64,000 nucleotides of DNA from Microvirga brassicacearum (GCF_008757455.1 NZ_VCMV01000021.1:62001-126000); one strand, 5' to 3'; shown: positions 16,180-26,411, counted from the stretch's first letter. Made by a program: numbers and translations. The notes: generated by a model from the letters alone, not told the origin.

Positions 16180-17721
16180 CTATCCAAAAAAGCTGCGACG
16201 TGTGGTGGGTTCGTCGCGCAATCCGGGGTCATCTGGCGGGCCGGCTGGAAACACGACCGGCTGCGGCTTTGGCTTCGGTGGCTCGGGCGCGGCCTCGCTC
16301 GGCGGTTCAGCGCCGCCGCCGACAGGCTCGACCGGCGCCGGAGACACGGTCGTTGCTTCATCCGCGACGGGAAGCGCCCTCGGCTCATCGTCGAGATCTG
16401 CCGTTACGTCGTCGCTCATGGTCAGTTCGGGCGCCACCAGCACGTCCGGCGGCGCTTGCCAGACGAAGGCGTCGAGACGTCCGGTGACCGGGGAAATGGG
16501 CGCCCATTGATCCGACACGATCCCGTCGGCGATCCAGGCGGGGTCGCGCGGCGCACGGGTGGCGCGGGCGAGCCATTCGCGTCCCCGGCCGGTGGCGCCA
16601 TGCTCGGCCTGCTCGAGATCCGACATCAGGAGGCAGACGCGCATGGATGGCCGTTCCGCCAGCAGCGGCTCCAGCGCATCGCGGGCGCGGCCGAATTCCC
16701 GCGATTCCAGCGCCGCACGGGCGACCGCCAGACGGCCCTCCGCCGATCCTTGGGACATTCTGGACAAAGTCTCGGCGCGCTTGAGGCGGTCGAGGCCGGA
16801 ATCGCCGCGGCGAAGATTGAGATAGACCTCCGCCAGATCCGGATGCGGCTGGATCCGCCAGGCCGCCTCGATGATTTTAGCGGCGCGCCGGAGATCGCCC
16901 TTGCGCGACAAGAGCCGTCCGGCCAGAGCCGCGGCTGGAACGAGGCCGGGCGCAAGCCGCGCGGCGTCCTGGGCGCTGGCGAGCGCGCGCTCCGGATCGT
17001 GTTCGGCGCGATCGAGCGCGTCGGCCGCAAGCAGCACGGCGCGGTGGCGTCGGGCCGTGGGCTTGTCGAGGAGCCCGAGCGAGGCCCGGCGCTCGACCGA
17101 TTCGAGCGCGCCACGCCAGTCCCGATCGGCACACCGCGCCTCCAGAACCGCGTCGCTCGCCCACGTGGCGGCGGGTGCGATGCGGATCGCCTCACCGGCA
17201 TATTCGCGGGCCGCATCCGCATCGCCACGGCGGCGCGCCTCGACGAAGAGGCCGCGCAGGCCGAGGACGCGGGTCTCGTCTTCGTCCATCATCTCGGTGA
17301 AGGCGGCCTCCGCCGCCGCCCGGTTGCCCGAAACCTGGGCCGCCTGCGCCTTCAACAGCAGGGTGAGGGCCTCACGGCCCAGAAGCCGCTCGGCCTCACT
17401 CGCGTATCGCCGTGCCGCAATGGGATCGCCTGCTCCCACGGCGACCATGCCGCGGGAGACGGCCTGATATCCCCGTGCGCGGCGTCGTGCCCGAGACGCG
17501 AAGGTCAGGCGCGAGGGAAGGCGGAGGAGCGCGGTGATCCCGGCCCAAAGCAGCGCCAGCGCCAGCGCGAGCGCCACCAGGGCAATCGTCGCGACCGCAA
17601 CGGAGGTCTGCAACTCATAGCCGCCGAAGGTCACCAGCACGGTGCCGGGACGATCCGCAAGCCAGACCGCACCAAAGGCTGCGACGCAGAGAAGACCGAG
17701 GAAAACGAGAGCACGCCACAT
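16180..17721 (-). CDS. hemY: HemY-type heme biosynthesis membrane protein with TPR repeats
   Basis: A 513-residue inner-membrane protein. Two N-terminal transmembrane helices (about 1-20 and 40-65) are followed by the HemY_N region and a long array of TPR-like helical repeats (about 95-390). The tail (about 420-513) is Pro/Ala/Glu-rich and probably disordered. HemY of this type is linked genetically to late heme synthesis but its biochemical role is unresolved; it is unrelated to the protoporphyrinogen oxidase of Bacillus that shares the name. It closes the minus-strand block hemC-hemD-mic60-hemY. Confidence 0.88.
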   Translation of the reverse strand: MWRALVFLGLLCVAAFGAVWLADRPGTVLVTFGGYELQTSVAVATIALVALALALALLWAGITALLRLPSRLTFASRARRRARGYQAVSRGMVAVGAGDPIAARRYASEAERLLGREALTLLLKAQAAQVSGNRAAAEAAFTEMMDEDETRVLGLRGLFVEARRRGDADAAREYAGEAIRIAPAATWASDAVLEARCADRDWRGALESVERRASLGLLDKPTARRHRAVLLAADALDRAEHDPERALASAQDAARLAPGLVPAAALAGRLLSRKGDLRRAAKIIEAAWRIQPHPDLAEVYLNLRRGDSGLDRLKRAETLSRMSQGSAEGRLAVARAALESREFGRARDALEPLLAERPSMRVCLLMSDLEQAEHGATGRGREWLARATRAPRDPAWIADGIVSDQWAPISPVTGRLDAFVWQAPPDVLVAPELTMSDDVTADLDDEPRALPVADEATTVSPAPVEPVGGGAEPPSEAAPEPPKPKPQPVVFPAGPPDDPGLRDEPTTRRSFFG

Positions 17722-17834
17722 GCTGGCTTTGTCCTTTTAGAGCATCGTCTGGAAAGACCCGAACCGGCTCCCTGCACACGACAGATCAGTTAAACAATTC
17801 GCTCGCGGCTTGCGAACCGCCGATGACGTTCGAC

Positions 17835-19091
17835 CTATTGTGCCGGACGGGTCAGCACCGCGACGGCGTCGTTGGCGATCGCCTGAGCGCTGGCATCGGC
17901 CGACGCCCTTGCCTTGGCGCGTGCGGCCCATTCATCCGAGAGCCGTCGCGCAGGTTCGGGCAGCGCCTCCCAGGCCGCCACCGCCTCCTGGACATTGCCA
18001 CGTTCGAGCGCCTGCTCGATCCGGGCAATGAGGCTCGGCACGTCTTTGGCGCCGGGCTCATCGACGGGCCGGATGGTGACCACCCTGTCGGCCATCCGCA
18101 GGAGGCGATCGGTGAAACTTCCCGCAGCCGCGCGGTCGTCGCGAAGGATCGCCGCGCCGAGCGGCTCGAAGCTGCGCGCCAGGGCGGTCGCGGTGGGAGC
18201 GCCTTTCTCGGCGAAAGGCTCCAGGGCGGCAAGGCGGGCGGCATCGGCGCCATTTGTGCGCAGGGCCTGGAGCGTGTCTCCGTAAGGACTTCCCGCGCGC
18301 AACGAGTCACCCAGACGCTGCACCAGCATCATTCGGACGACCGCCCTGGTGCTGTCGTCGGGGCCTTGCGAGACGCGTTTCGAAAGATCCGCGACTTGCG
18401 TCTCGATGGCCTGACGGGCATCGGCCGATGCCTGCTGGCTCGACTGGAGCTGTCCCTCGAGGGCCGCGAGGCGTTGCGCGAGATCTGTGACGGCGCCTTG
18501 ATCCTGAGAGCCGGATTCAGGCGCAGGAGGCCGGTTGAGGGCTTGTTCGGCCGCGCTCTGCGCCGCCGCTAGCCGTTGCTCCGTCGTCGCCCGGGCGGCT
18601 TCCAGAGCCTGGATTCTCGTCGACAAAGCCTGCACCGCCCCGGCCTGTGCACCCAGCTGCGGCAGGGCGGCGACCCGTTGTTCAAGCACCGTCAGGCGCG
18701 GATTCTCGGGCGGCGCCTGCAGGCCCTGCAACGCGAACAAAAGGCCCGCCCCCACCACGCCGCCTAGCAGCGCCGCGGCGATCAAGGGCGCGAAGGAGGT
18801 CGCGCGGGAGGACGGACCACCGGGATGCCTCGGATTCTCGATGAAATCGTCACCCGATCCAGCGAGAGTTTCGGGCGGCTCAATGTCGCCGCCCATGGGA
18901 GGCTCAGGCTGAGCGGAAGCCGCCATCTCGATCGCAACCGCTTCCCTGATCCGCTCCGCCTCGCTCGCACTCGGTTCCTCCGGCTGCCGGCTCTCTTCGA
19001 CCACTTTCGACGGCAGGTCGATGGTCGCGGGGTCGCGACGGGGCTTCTTGCGCGGGATTTTGGGAGCGGAAGGATTGGATTGATCGGTCAC
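17835..19091 (-). CDS. Mic60/mitofilin-like inner-membrane protein
   Basis: A 418-residue protein with a basic and acidic N-terminal cytoplasmic segment (1-95), one transmembrane helix (about 99-122, SFAPLIAAALLGGVVGAGLLFALQ) and a long periplasmic coiled coil (about 130-250) ending in a helical C-terminal domain similar to the mitofilin signature (about 300-400). Alphaproteobacterial Mic60 homologues shape the inner membrane, contact outer-membrane partners, and their genes are found beside heme genes, as here. The hydrophilic N-terminus is long and low-complexity. Confidence 0.8.
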   Translation of the reverse strand: MTDQSNPSAPKIPRKKPRRDPATIDLPSKVVEESRQPEEPSASEAERIREAVAIEMAASAQPEPPMGGDIEPPETLAGSGDDFIENPRHPGGPSSRATSFAPLIAAALLGGVVGAGLLFALQGLQAPPENPRLTVLEQRVAALPQLGAQAGAVQALSTRIQALEAARATTEQRLAAAQSAAEQALNRPPAPESGSQDQGAVTDLAQRLAALEGQLQSSQQASADARQAIETQVADLSKRVSQGPDDSTRAVVRMMLVQRLGDSLRAGSPYGDTLQALRTNGADAARLAALEPFAEKGAPTATALARSFEPLGAAILRDDRAAAGSFTDRLLRMADRVVTIRPVDEPGAKDVPSLIARIEQALERGNVQEAVAAWEALPEPARRLSDEWAARAKARASADASAQAIANDAVAVLTRPAQ

Positions 19092-19259
19092 GGGTCACTC
19101 TTGGTATTAAAATAGGGCAAGCTTGAGCGCAGTGTTTCGTTCCTGGTGCATGGCTCGAGACAGCGAGACCCCGAGCGAAGGTCGTGCCGGCCGGATCGTG
19201 CCGATCTGGCCGGACAGCGCTAGATGTAAGCCGAGTTTGTCAAAGAAGCGATAAACGCC

Positions 19260-19952
19260 TCATCGGGCGAGCAGCCGGAGCAGCGCCGGCTCGTCCGGCG
19301 TAGAGGCCACGCGGACCTGCAAATCCATAGCGCGCAAGGGTTCGGCCACATCGTCCGAGAGGCAGAGATGCTGCGCGGCGCGGAGCGAGGCGATCAGGTC
19401 GGCGTCCGTCGCAAGCCCCAGGAAGAGCTCGGCGCTTCTGCGCGAGTAATGGAGCACGGCAGCGATTCGGCCGGCCCGCAGGGCATCCTTGCCAGTTGCC
19501 GGCAGGCTCTCGACTGCCTCCGCCTCATAGGCTTCCCACAGCGTGACCGAGTAGCCGGCGGCGCGCAGCGAGGCGGCAGGTTCCTCCTTGTGGTGTCGCG
19601 CGGTGATGTGCAGGAGGCTCGCAGCAGGTGCGAGTTGGCCACGGATCAGCGCCGACAGGGAGATGGCGTCGCCTTCCGCAATGCGAATGTGCGCAAAACC
19701 GACCTCCCGCACCGCCTCGGCCGTCCGGGGCCCGACGGCGAAGACCGGGATGCTACGGTCGGGCAGCAGAGACAGCGCCTCCGCCGCATGCAGGCTGGTG
19801 ACGATGAGTGCGCTCCACAGCCCTGTCGGTGGCGTCACCCCGGTCGCGACAATCCGCGTCACCGGTGCGAGGACGGCCTGAAAACCCAGTGCTTCCAGCT
19901 CGGTCGCAGTCCGTGCAGCATCGGCCGGCGCGCGCGTGACCAGAACGTGCAT
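19260..19952 (-). CDS. hemD: Uroporphyrinogen-III synthase
   Basis: A 230-residue cytoplasmic enzyme that closes hydroxymethylbilane with inversion of ring D to give uroporphyrinogen III. HemD sequences diverge strongly; recognition rests on the start (HVLVTRAPADAARTATELEALGFQAVLAPV), the middle SLHAAEALSLLPDRSIPVFAVGPRTAEAVREVGF and the position directly after hemC. Its ATG overlaps the hemC stop by one base, so translation is coupled. Confidence 0.88.
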   Translation of the reverse strand: MHVLVTRAPADAARTATELEALGFQAVLAPVTRIVATGVTPPTGLWSALIVTSLHAAEALSLLPDRSIPVFAVGPRTAEAVREVGFAHIRIAEGDAISLSALIRGQLAPAASLLHITARHHKEEPAASLRAAGYSVTLWEAYEAEAVESLPATGKDALRAGRIAAVLHYSRRSAELFLGLATDADLIASLRAAQHLCLSDDVAEPLRAMDLQVRVASTPDEPALLRLLAR

Positions 19953-20878
19953 CAGGGCGCCAGAAACCCGGCGGGCATCCGGCCGCGAAGATCGAGTCCG
20001 GCCTCACGCCCGAGCGCCGCCGCATCCGCAACAGCGCCGCGCCGCAGCACATCGAGGGCTTCCGATCCGTCCGGACGCAGCACCAGCCCACGGAGCTCCA
20101 GTTGGTCGCCGATGAGGCGCGCATGCCCGGCGATCGGCGTCCGGCAGGACCCATCGAGCACGGTCAGGAACGCACGCTCGGCTGCGAGCGCGTATCCCGT
20201 CGGGGCGTCGAGAATCGGTCCGAGGGACTTGCGAATGTCGGCGTCATCCGTCCGGATGGTGATGGCGATGGCGCCTTGTCCGACCGCGGGAAGAAAATCG
20301 TCGGTGTCGAGAATCGTCGTGACGTGGTCGGTCAGCCCAAGCCTGCGCAGGCCGGCCATCGCCAGCAAGGTTGCGTGCACTTCACCATGTTCGAGCTTTG
20401 CCAGCCGCGTCTGCACGTTCCCACGCAACAGCGTCACCTGCAGATCGGGCCGCAGGCGGCGAATCTGTGCCTGTCGCCGCAGGGACGCGGAGCCCACGAT
20501 GCCACCTTGGGGAAGATCGCCGATATTCTTGAAGTCGCGGCTGATGAACGCGTCGCGCACATCCTCTCGCGGCAGATAGCCGGCGATCACGACCCCGTCG
20601 GGCAGCTTCGTCGGCAGATCCTTGGCCGAATGAACGCCGATATCGATGGCGCCCGCGAGAAGCGCGAGATCGAGTTCCTTGGTGAAGAGCCCCTTGCCGC
20701 CGGCCTCCGACAGGGCACGATCCTGAATCGTATCGCCGGTGGTCTTGATCGGTTCGAGCGGCAAGCGTTCGTCGGACCAGCCATGCGCGATCATCAGGCG
20801 GCTTTGGGTCTCATGAGCCTGTGCAAGAGCCAGCGGGCTGCCTCTCGTGCCGATGATCAGGCGGGAAGGATCGGGCAT
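19952..20878 (-). CDS. hemC: Hydroxymethylbilane synthase (porphobilinogen deaminase)
   Basis: A 308-residue cytoplasmic enzyme joining four porphobilinogens into hydroxymethylbilane on a dipyrromethane cofactor. Diagnostic stretches are IGTRGSPLALAQA, HSAKDLPTKLPDG, GTRG-type Arg residues, SLRRQAQI and the cofactor-binding Cys in DGSCRTPIAGHA. The length matches the family. It is transcribed away from tsaD across a 125-base divergent promoter region and is followed immediately by hemD. Confidence 0.95.
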   Translation of the reverse strand: MPDPSRLIIGTRGSPLALAQAHETQSRLMIAHGWSDERLPLEPIKTTGDTIQDRALSEAGGKGLFTKELDLALLAGAIDIGVHSAKDLPTKLPDGVVIAGYLPREDVRDAFISRDFKNIGDLPQGGIVGSASLRRQAQIRRLRPDLQVTLLRGNVQTRLAKLEHGEVHATLLAMAGLRRLGLTDHVTTILDTDDFLPAVGQGAIAITIRTDDADIRKSLGPILDAPTGYALAAERAFLTVLDGSCRTPIAGHARLIGDQLELRGLVLRPDGSEALDVLRRGAVADAAALGREAGLDLRGRMPAGFLAP

Positions 20879-21003
20879 TCTGGGCGTGTTCTCCGATGAA
20901 AAGCAGGATCGGCGTTTGATCTCCGAGCGCGGGGCGGACTATAGGGGGAGGAGACGCGGGTCGTGAAGCCCGAAAGATCAGCTCGAAGGACGCCAAAAGC
21001 CAC

Positions 21004-22059
21004 ATGCGTATTCTCGGGATTGAGACCACCTGCGACGAGACCGCCGCCTCCGTGGTGAGCAGCGGCTTTGATGGACGCGGCGAGATTCTGTCCAACGAGG
21101 TCCTGAGCCAGATCGCCGAGCACGCGCGCTACGGCGGCGTCGTACCGGAGATCGCCGCCCGCGCCCACGTGGAGGTGACCGATCGGCTGATCGCGCGGGC
21201 GCTCAAGAATGCGAATTGCACCGTCAAGGAACTCGACGGCATCGCGGTCGCGGCCGGTCCCGGCCTGATCGGCGGCGTGCTGGTCGGGCTCACCACCGCC
21301 AAGGCCATCTCGCTCGTGACGCGCAAGCCGCTGATGGCCGTCAACCATCTCGAAGCCCATGCGCTCACCGCGCGCCTTACCGACGGCATTGGGTTCCCCT
21401 ATCTGCTGCTTCTGGTCTCGGGAGGCCATACCCAACTCGTCGCCGTGCGCGGCGTCGGCGATTACGTGCGCATCGGCACCACCATCGACGATGCCATCGG
21501 CGAGGCCTTCGACAAGGTGGCGAAGCTCCTCGGCCTGCCGTATCCGGGCGGTCCGCACGTGGAAATCGAAGCGCAAAAGGGCAATCCGGAGCGCTTCAAC
21601 CTGCCTCGCCCGCTGATGGGCCGGCCCGAACCGAATTTCTCGCTCTCCGGGTTGAAGACCGCCTTGCGGCTCGAAGCGGAGAAGATCGCGCCCCTGACCC
21701 AGAGCGATGTCGCCGACCTCTGCGCCAGCTTCCAGGCCGCCGTCGTCGATATGGTGATCGACCGGACGCGGGTCGGTCTGCGCGCATTTCGCGAAATCGC
21801 GGGCGATCCAAAGGCGATCGTGGTGGCGGGCGGCGTCGCCGCCAACCAGGCGATGCGCGAAGCGCTGCAGCGGATGGCGGTCGAGACGGGGCTGCGCATG
21901 GTGGCGCCCCCGCTGGCCCTCTGTGGCGACAATGGCGCGATGATCGCCTGGGCCGGCTTGGAACGCCTTCGGCTGGGTCTTGTCGATGACATCTCGGCTC
22001 CGGCGCGGGCGCGCTGGCCGCTCGATTCGACTCGCGACGAGGCTGGAGCCAAGGCCTGA
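21004..22059 (+). CDS. tsaD: tRNA N6-threonylcarbamoyladenosine (t6A37) transferase subunit TsaD
   Basis: A 351-residue ASKHA-fold enzyme that moves the threonylcarbamoyl group to A37 of ANN-reading tRNAs, together with TsaB and TsaE encoded elsewhere. The start is [16 protein letters not shown]; the metal site HxExH is His115-Leu-Glu117-Ala-His119; further family blocks are [11 protein letters not shown] and [12 protein letters not shown]. It is divergent from hemC and overlaps gpsA by one base (TGATG). Confidence 0.96.
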   Translation: MRILGIETTCDETAASVVSSGFDGRGEILSNEVLSQIAEHARYGGVVPEIAARAHVEVTDRLIARALKNANCTVKELDGIAVAAGPGLIGGVLVGLTTAKAISLVTRKPLMAVNHLEAHALTARLTDGIGFPYLLLLVSGGHTQLVAVRGVGDYVRIGTTIDDAIGEAFDKVAKLLGLPYPGGPHVEIEAQKGNPERFNLPRPLMGRPEPNFSLSGLKTALRLEAEKIAPLTQSDVADLCASFQAAVVDMVIDRTRVGLRAFREIAGDPKAIVVAGGVAANQAMREALQRMAVETGLRMVAPPLALCGDNGAMIAWAGLERLRLGLVDDISAPARARWPLDSTRDEAGAKA

Positions 22060-23045
22060 TGCCCGCTCCCATCGGCATCGCTGGAGCGGGCGCCTGGGGC
22101 ACGGCGCTGGCCAACGTAGCGGCCGCTGCCGGCCAGGACGTGATCCTCTGGATGCGGACCGCCGAACAGGCCGAGGCCATTGCCCGCTCGCGCACCAACG
22201 AACGCTTCCTGCCCGGAATTCGCCTGCATGACCGGGTGCGCCCGATCGCCGACCTTTCCACGCTGACTTCGGCCGCGGCGGTTCTGCTCGTCACACCGTC
22301 CCAAACCACGCGGACGATGGCAGGGCAGCTTGCCGAAATCCTCCCCGCCGACACGCCATTGGTGCTGTGCGCCAAGGGAATCGAGCGGGAAACGAACGCC
22401 TTTCTGTGCGACGTGGTCGAGGATGTCCGCCCCGATGCGCCGGTCGCCGTTCTGTCCGGCCCGAGTTTCGCCGACGATGTGGCGCGCGGATTGCCGACAG
22501 CGGTGACGCTGGCATGCCGGGACGGGGAGCTCGCGCGCACACTCGCAACGGTCCTCTCCGGTCCGACCTTCCGCGTCTATCACGGCACCGATCTGCGCGG
22601 CGTCGAGATCGGTGGCGCTGCCAAGAACGTGCTGGCCATCGCGTGCGGAGCAGTCGCCGGGCGCGGCCTGGGTGAGAGCGCAAAGGCCGCCCTGATCGCG
22701 CGCGGCTTTGCCGAGTTGCTGCGCTTTGCCCGCGCCTATGGGGGCGAGGCCGAAACGCTGATGGGTCTCTCGGGCCTCGGCGATCTCGTACTCACCTGCT
22801 CGTCCGCGCAGTCGCGCAACTTCGCATTCGGCCTGCGGCTCGGGCATGGCATGAGCCTGCAGGATGCCGCCGCCGGCAAACTCGTGGAGGGGACCGCAAG
22901 CGCCCACGCCCTCGTGACGCTGGCGCGCGCCCGCAACGTCGACATGCCGGTTGCCGAAGCGGTCGATCAAGTGCTGGGCGGCCTCTGCACCATCGATGCA
23001 GCCGTGGACTCGCTCATGAACCGTCCTGTCAAATCCGAGCAGTGA
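22059..23045 (+). CDS. gpsA: NAD(P)H-dependent glycerol-3-phosphate dehydrogenase
   Basis: A 328-residue cytoplasmic enzyme reducing dihydroxyacetone phosphate to sn-glycerol-3-phosphate for phospholipid synthesis. The Rossmann motif is GIAGAGAWGTALANVAA; the substrate-site lysine region is GGAAKNVLAIACG; GLSGLGDLVLTC and VEGTASAH are family signatures. Its ATG overlaps the tsaD stop, and an EVE gene begins eight bases after its own stop, so tsaD-gpsA-EVE-DUF1761 is probably one operon. Confidence 0.95.
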   Translation: MPAPIGIAGAGAWGTALANVAAAAGQDVILWMRTAEQAEAIARSRTNERFLPGIRLHDRVRPIADLSTLTSAAAVLLVTPSQTTRTMAGQLAEILPADTPLVLCAKGIERETNAFLCDVVEDVRPDAPVAVLSGPSFADDVARGLPTAVTLACRDGELARTLATVLSGPTFRVYHGTDLRGVEIGGAAKNVLAIACGAVAGRGLGESAKAALIARGFAELLRFARAYGGEAETLMGLSGLGDLVLTCSSAQSRNFAFGLRLGHGMSLQDAAAGKLVEGTASAHALVTLARARNVDMPVAEAVDQVLGGLCTIDAAVDSLMNRPVKSEQ

Positions 23046-23053
23046 GGACCGCA

Positions 23054-23479
23054 ATGGCGCATTGGCTGTACAAATCCGAACCCTCCACTTGGTCCTGGGA
23101 CGACCAGGTGGCGGCGGGCAAGAAAGGCACGTTCTGGAGCGGCGTTCGCAATCATTCCGCCAAGCTGAACCTGATGGCGATGAAAAAGGGCGATCGCGGC
23201 TTTTTCTATCATTCGAACGAGGGCAAGGCGATCGTCGGCATCGTCGAGGTGACCAAGGAATACTACCCCGATCACACCGACCCGACCGGCAAGTTCGGCA
23301 TGGTCGACATCAGGGCCGTAGAACCCTTGAAACGCCCCGTCACTCTCGAGGAAATCAAGGTCGAGCCGAAGTTGAAGGACATGATCCTCGTGAACAATTC
23401 CCGCCTGTCGGTCCAGCCTGTGACGGATGCGGAATGGGCAATCATCTGCCGGATGGGCGGGCTCAAGCAGAAGGATTGA
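23054..23479 (+). CDS. EVE-domain protein
   Basis: A 141-residue single EVE domain (PUA-like fold): WLYKSEPSTWSWDDQ, GTFWSGVRNHSAKLNLMAMKKGDRGFFYHSNEGKAIVGIVEV and LSVQPVTDAEWAIICRMGG. EVE domains recognise modified bases in DNA or RNA. The stand-alone form is a conserved bacterial gene often near core metabolic genes. ATG 23054 follows GTGAGGA. No restriction partner is nearby, so a role in RNA or small-molecule housekeeping is more likely than defence. Confidence 0.92.
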   Translation: MAHWLYKSEPSTWSWDDQVAAGKKGTFWSGVRNHSAKLNLMAMKKGDRGFFYHSNEGKAIVGIVEVTKEYYPDHTDPTGKFGMVDIRAVEPLKRPVTLEEIKVEPKLKDMILVNNSRLSVQPVTDAEWAIICRMGGLKQKD

Positions 23480-23481
23480 CC

Positions 23482-23898
23482 ATGTCGCTCACCGGCATCA
23501 GTGCCCTGTCGGTTTTCCTCGCCGCGATCGCTGCGTGGCTCGTCGGCGCCGTCTGGTACATGGGGCTGGCCAAGCCTTGGATGGCAGCCATCGGCAAGAC
23601 GCGCGAGGAGCTTGTCGGCCCTTCCGGCAAACCCTCGATAGTGCCCTTCGTCACCTCGTTCCTCGCCGAACTCGTAATGGCCGTCGTGCTCGCCGGCTTC
23701 ATCGTCCAGATTGGAACGGTCGATGTCGCTCATGGCATGGCGGTCGCGTTCATGGCGTGGCTCGGATTCGTCGCCACCAGCATGGTGGTCAATCACGGCT
23801 TTGGCGGCGCGCGCCCGATGCTCACCGTCATTGATTCAGGCCATTGGCTGGCCGTGCTTCTGGTCGAAGGAGCCGTGATCGGCTGGTTTGGTCGCTAA
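23482..23898 (+). CDS. DUF1761 membrane protein
   Basis: A 138-residue integral membrane protein with four predicted helices (about 8-28, 51-75, 82-104 and 117-137) and the DUF1761 pattern WLVGAVWYMGLAKPWMAAIGKT near the N-terminus plus GFVATSMVVNHGFGGARP. Function is unknown. Its ATG is two bases beyond the EVE stop with AAGGATTG as ribosome-binding site, so it is the last gene of the tsaD operon. Confidence 0.88.
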   Translation: MSLTGISALSVFLAAIAAWLVGAVWYMGLAKPWMAAIGKTREELVGPSGKPSIVPFVTSFLAELVMAVVLAGFIVQIGTVDVAHGMAVAFMAWLGFVATSMVVNHGFGGARPMLTVIDSGHWLAVLLVEGAVIGWFGR

Positions 23899-23997
23899 CC
23901 GTAACGACCAAAGTCCGAGCCTGCCGCCCTTGCCCGCAGCCTCGCTCTTTCCGTAAAGCTAGGGCAAAGTAGCTCGCAAAGGTCTGGGAGACGCGCT

Positions 23998-25950
23998 ATG
24001 GAAGAGAAGATTTACGACGTTCCGGCGGAATGGAGCCGTCGCGCTTATCTGGATGAGGCGGGATACCAGGCGAAATATGCGGCCTCGGTGAAGAACCCCG
24101 ATGCCTTCTGGGCAGAGGAAGCCCGGCGCATTCACTGGTTCAGGGAGCCGACCCGGATCAAGAACACCAGTTTCGGCCCCGGCAACGTCTCGATCCGCTG
24201 GTTCGAGGACGGCATCACCAATGTGGCGTATAATTGCATCGACCGTCATCTCGACACGCGCGGCGATCAGGTCGCGATCATCTGGGAAGGCGACGATCCG
24301 TCGGAATCAAAGAAAATCACCTACCGCGAATTGCACGACGAAGTCTGCCGCATGGCCAACGTCATGCGCAATCGCGGCGTCGCCAAGGGCGACCGCGTCA
24401 CCATCTACATGCCGATGATTCCCGAGGCCGCCTACGCGATGCTGGCCTGCGCGCGAATCGGCGCCATCCATTCGGTGGTGTTCGGCGGATTTTCGCCCGA
24501 CTCGCTGGCAAGCCGAATTGCCGACGCGAAATCGTTATTCGTCATCACGGCGGATGAAGGCCTGCGCGGCGGCCGCAAGGTCCCGCTGAAAGTGAACGTG
24601 GACGCCGCCATCGAGCGGGTCGGCAATGTCGATCACGTTCTGGTGGTGCGCCGCACCGGTGCTGCGGTCAACATGGTTCCCGGTCGCGACGTCTATTACG
24701 ACGAAGCTGCCAAAATGGTGACCCATGAATGCCCGATCGAGGAGATGAACGCGGAAGATCCGCTGTTTCTGCTCTACACCTCGGGCTCGACCGGTCAGCC
24801 GAAGGGCGTGCTCCACACCACCGGCGGCTATCTCGTCTTCGTCGCCATGACGCACCAATACGTCTTCGACTATCATGACGGCGACATCTACTGGTGCACC
24901 GCCGATGTGGGCTGGGTCACCGGGCATTCGTACATTCTCTACGGACCGCTGGCGAATGGCGCCACGACCTTGATGTTCGAAGGCGTGCCGACCTATCCGT
25001 CGATTTCCCGATTCTGGGACGTCATCGACAAGCACAACGTCAACATTTTCTACACCGCGCCGACCGCCATCCGTTCCCTCATGCAGGCGGGCGAGGAGCC
25101 AGTAAAGAAGACCTCGCGCAAGTCCCTGCGCCTGCTCGGCAGCGTCGGCGAGCCGATCAATCCGGAAGCGTGGGAATGGTACCATCGTGTCGTCGGCGAC
25201 AGCCGCTGCCCGGTCGTCGATACCTGGTGGCAGACGGAAACCGGCGGCATCCTCATCGCGCCGCTTCCAGGGGCCACGAAACTCAAGCCCGGTTCAGCCA
25301 CGCACCCGTTCTTTGGCGTCGTGCCGCAGATTGTCGATGGGGACGGCAAGGTGCTCGAGGGTGCGGCCGAGGGCAATCTGGTGATCGCCGATTCGTGGCC
25401 GGGCCAGATGCGCACCGTCTATGGCGATCACGACCGCTTCGTGCAGACCTATTTCTCCACCTATCCGGGAAAGTATTTCACCGGCGACGGCTGCCGGCGG
25501 GATGCCGATGGTTATTACTGGATCACCGGCCGCGTCGACGACGTCATCAACGTCTCGGGTCACCGCATGGGCACGGCGGAAGTCGAATCCGCTCTCGTGG
25601 CGCACGCCAAGGTCTCCGAGGCGGCCGTCGTCGGCTACCCGCACGACATCAAGGGCCAGGGCATCTACGCCTATGTGACGCTGATGGCGGGAGAGCAGCC
25701 GTCGGAGGAATTGCGCAAGGAGCTCGTCGCCTGGGTCCGCAAGGAGATCGGCCCCATCGCGTCGCCCGACCTCCTGCAATTCGCCCCCGGCCTGCCGAAA
25801 ACCCGCTCAGGCAAGATCATGCGCCGCATCCTGCGCAAGATTGCCGAGGACGAGTTCGGCAATCTGGGCGACACCTCGACCCTGGCGGATCCAACCGTGG
25901 TGGATGATCTGGTGTCCAACCGCCAGAACAAGCGCGTCGCGACCGCCTGA
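23998..25950 (+). CDS. acs: Acetyl-CoA synthetase
   Basis: A 650-residue cytoplasmic AMP-forming ligase making acetyl-CoA from acetate, ATP and CoA. The P-loop-like motif is [12 protein letters not shown]; others are [64 protein letters not shown] and the acetylation-controlled lysine in TRSGKIMRR. The tryptophan of WWQTE sets the small acetate pocket. It is a free-standing gene with its own upstream gap; a palindromic repeat lies just downstream. Confidence 0.97.
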   Translation: MEEKIYDVPAEWSRRAYLDEAGYQAKYAASVKNPDAFWAEEARRIHWFREPTRIKNTSFGPGNVSIRWFEDGITNVAYNCIDRHLDTRGDQVAIIWEGDDPSESKKITYRELHDEVCRMANVMRNRGVAKGDRVTIYMPMIPEAAYAMLACARIGAIHSVVFGGFSPDSLASRIADAKSLFVITADEGLRGGRKVPLKVNVDAAIERVGNVDHVLVVRRTGAAVNMVPGRDVYYDEAAKMVTHECPIEEMNAEDPLFLLYTSGSTGQPKGVLHTTGGYLVFVAMTHQYVFDYHDGDIYWCTADVGWVTGHSYILYGPLANGATTLMFEGVPTYPSISRFWDVIDKHNVNIFYTAPTAIRSLMQAGEEPVKKTSRKSLRLLGSVGEPINPEAWEWYHRVVGDSRCPVVDTWWQTETGGILIAPLPGATKLKPGSATHPFFGVVPQIVDGDGKVLEGAAEGNLVIADSWPGQMRTVYGDHDRFVQTYFSTYPGKYFTGDGCRRDADGYYWITGRVDDVINVSGHRMGTAEVESALVAHAKVSEAAVVGYPHDIKGQGIYAYVTLMAGEQPSEELRKELVAWVRKEIGPIASPDLLQFAPGLPKTRSGKIMRRILRKIAEDEFGNLGDTSTLADPTVVDDLVSNRQNKRVATA

Positions 25951-25974
25951 GGCAAGATCTCAGCATACACACGC

Positions 25975-26006
25975 CGTCATGGCCGGGCTTGACCCGGCCA
26001 CCCACG
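25975..26006. repeat. Palindromic intergenic repeat, CGTCATGGCCGGGC type
   Basis: The stretch begins CGTCATGGCCGGGCTTGA and contains inverted arms GGCCGGG and CCCGGCC. This is a family of dispersed intergenic palindromes found many times in Bradyrhizobium-like genomes. Here it sits 25 bases downstream of acs and could act as a transcript 3' end. Confidence 0.7.
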
Positions 26007-26107
26007 TCGTGTCCCGACGCTGCGAAGGAAAACCATGCGCTTGATCGGCGCTGCGGCTTGAGGCTTCGAGCCTTGAACGCTACTATGCGGCCGCAATGGA
26101 GGCCACT

Positions 26108-26371
26108 ATGTCCCTGAAGAAGCTGTTTACCGAACACCCCGACGCCGTGGGCGAGTCCTATTTCGAGCATATGGGTGTCGCGTTAAGCTTCGCCGGGCCA
26201 CTGCTGGCTGCGGGTCTGGCAGCGCTCGTCCACGCATTTCTGCCGTTTCTCTGCGTCACCAGCGCGAGTGTCACCGTGAAGCGCCTCTATGCGCGCATGA
26301 CCAACCGCACGCCTCACACGGCTGCTCACAATTCGGCAGACCGCATGCTGGGTTGGGACCCGGTCATCTGA
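26108..26371 (+). CDS. DUF6356 family small membrane protein
   Basis: An 87-residue protein matching the DUF6356 pattern: MSLKKLFTEHPDAVGESYFEHMGVALSFAGPLLAAGLAALVHAFLPFLC, then a basic tail with TVKRLYARMTNRT. One or two hydrophobic helices span about 24-55. GGAGG lies eight bases before ATG 26108, chosen over the in-frame ATG at 26096. Role unknown; homologues are conserved short genes of alphaproteobacteria. Confidence 0.8.
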   Translation: MSLKKLFTEHPDAVGESYFEHMGVALSFAGPLLAAGLAALVHAFLPFLCVTSASVTVKRLYARMTNRTPHTAAHNSADRMLGWDPVI

Positions 26372-26411
26372 TCTCCTGATTTTGCGACGGAACCGTAGCC
26401 GTTCCAATGGA

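Noticed and set aside
16096..17793. A 565-codon plus-strand frame antisense to hemY
   Set aside because: Composition is that of a shadow frame, it runs through the tRNA fragment, and hemY has recognisable helices and TPR repeats.
23054..23479. EVE protein as part of a modified-DNA restriction system
   Set aside because: Neighbours are tsaD, gpsA and a DUF1761 gene; no nuclease, McrB-type GTPase or methylase is present.
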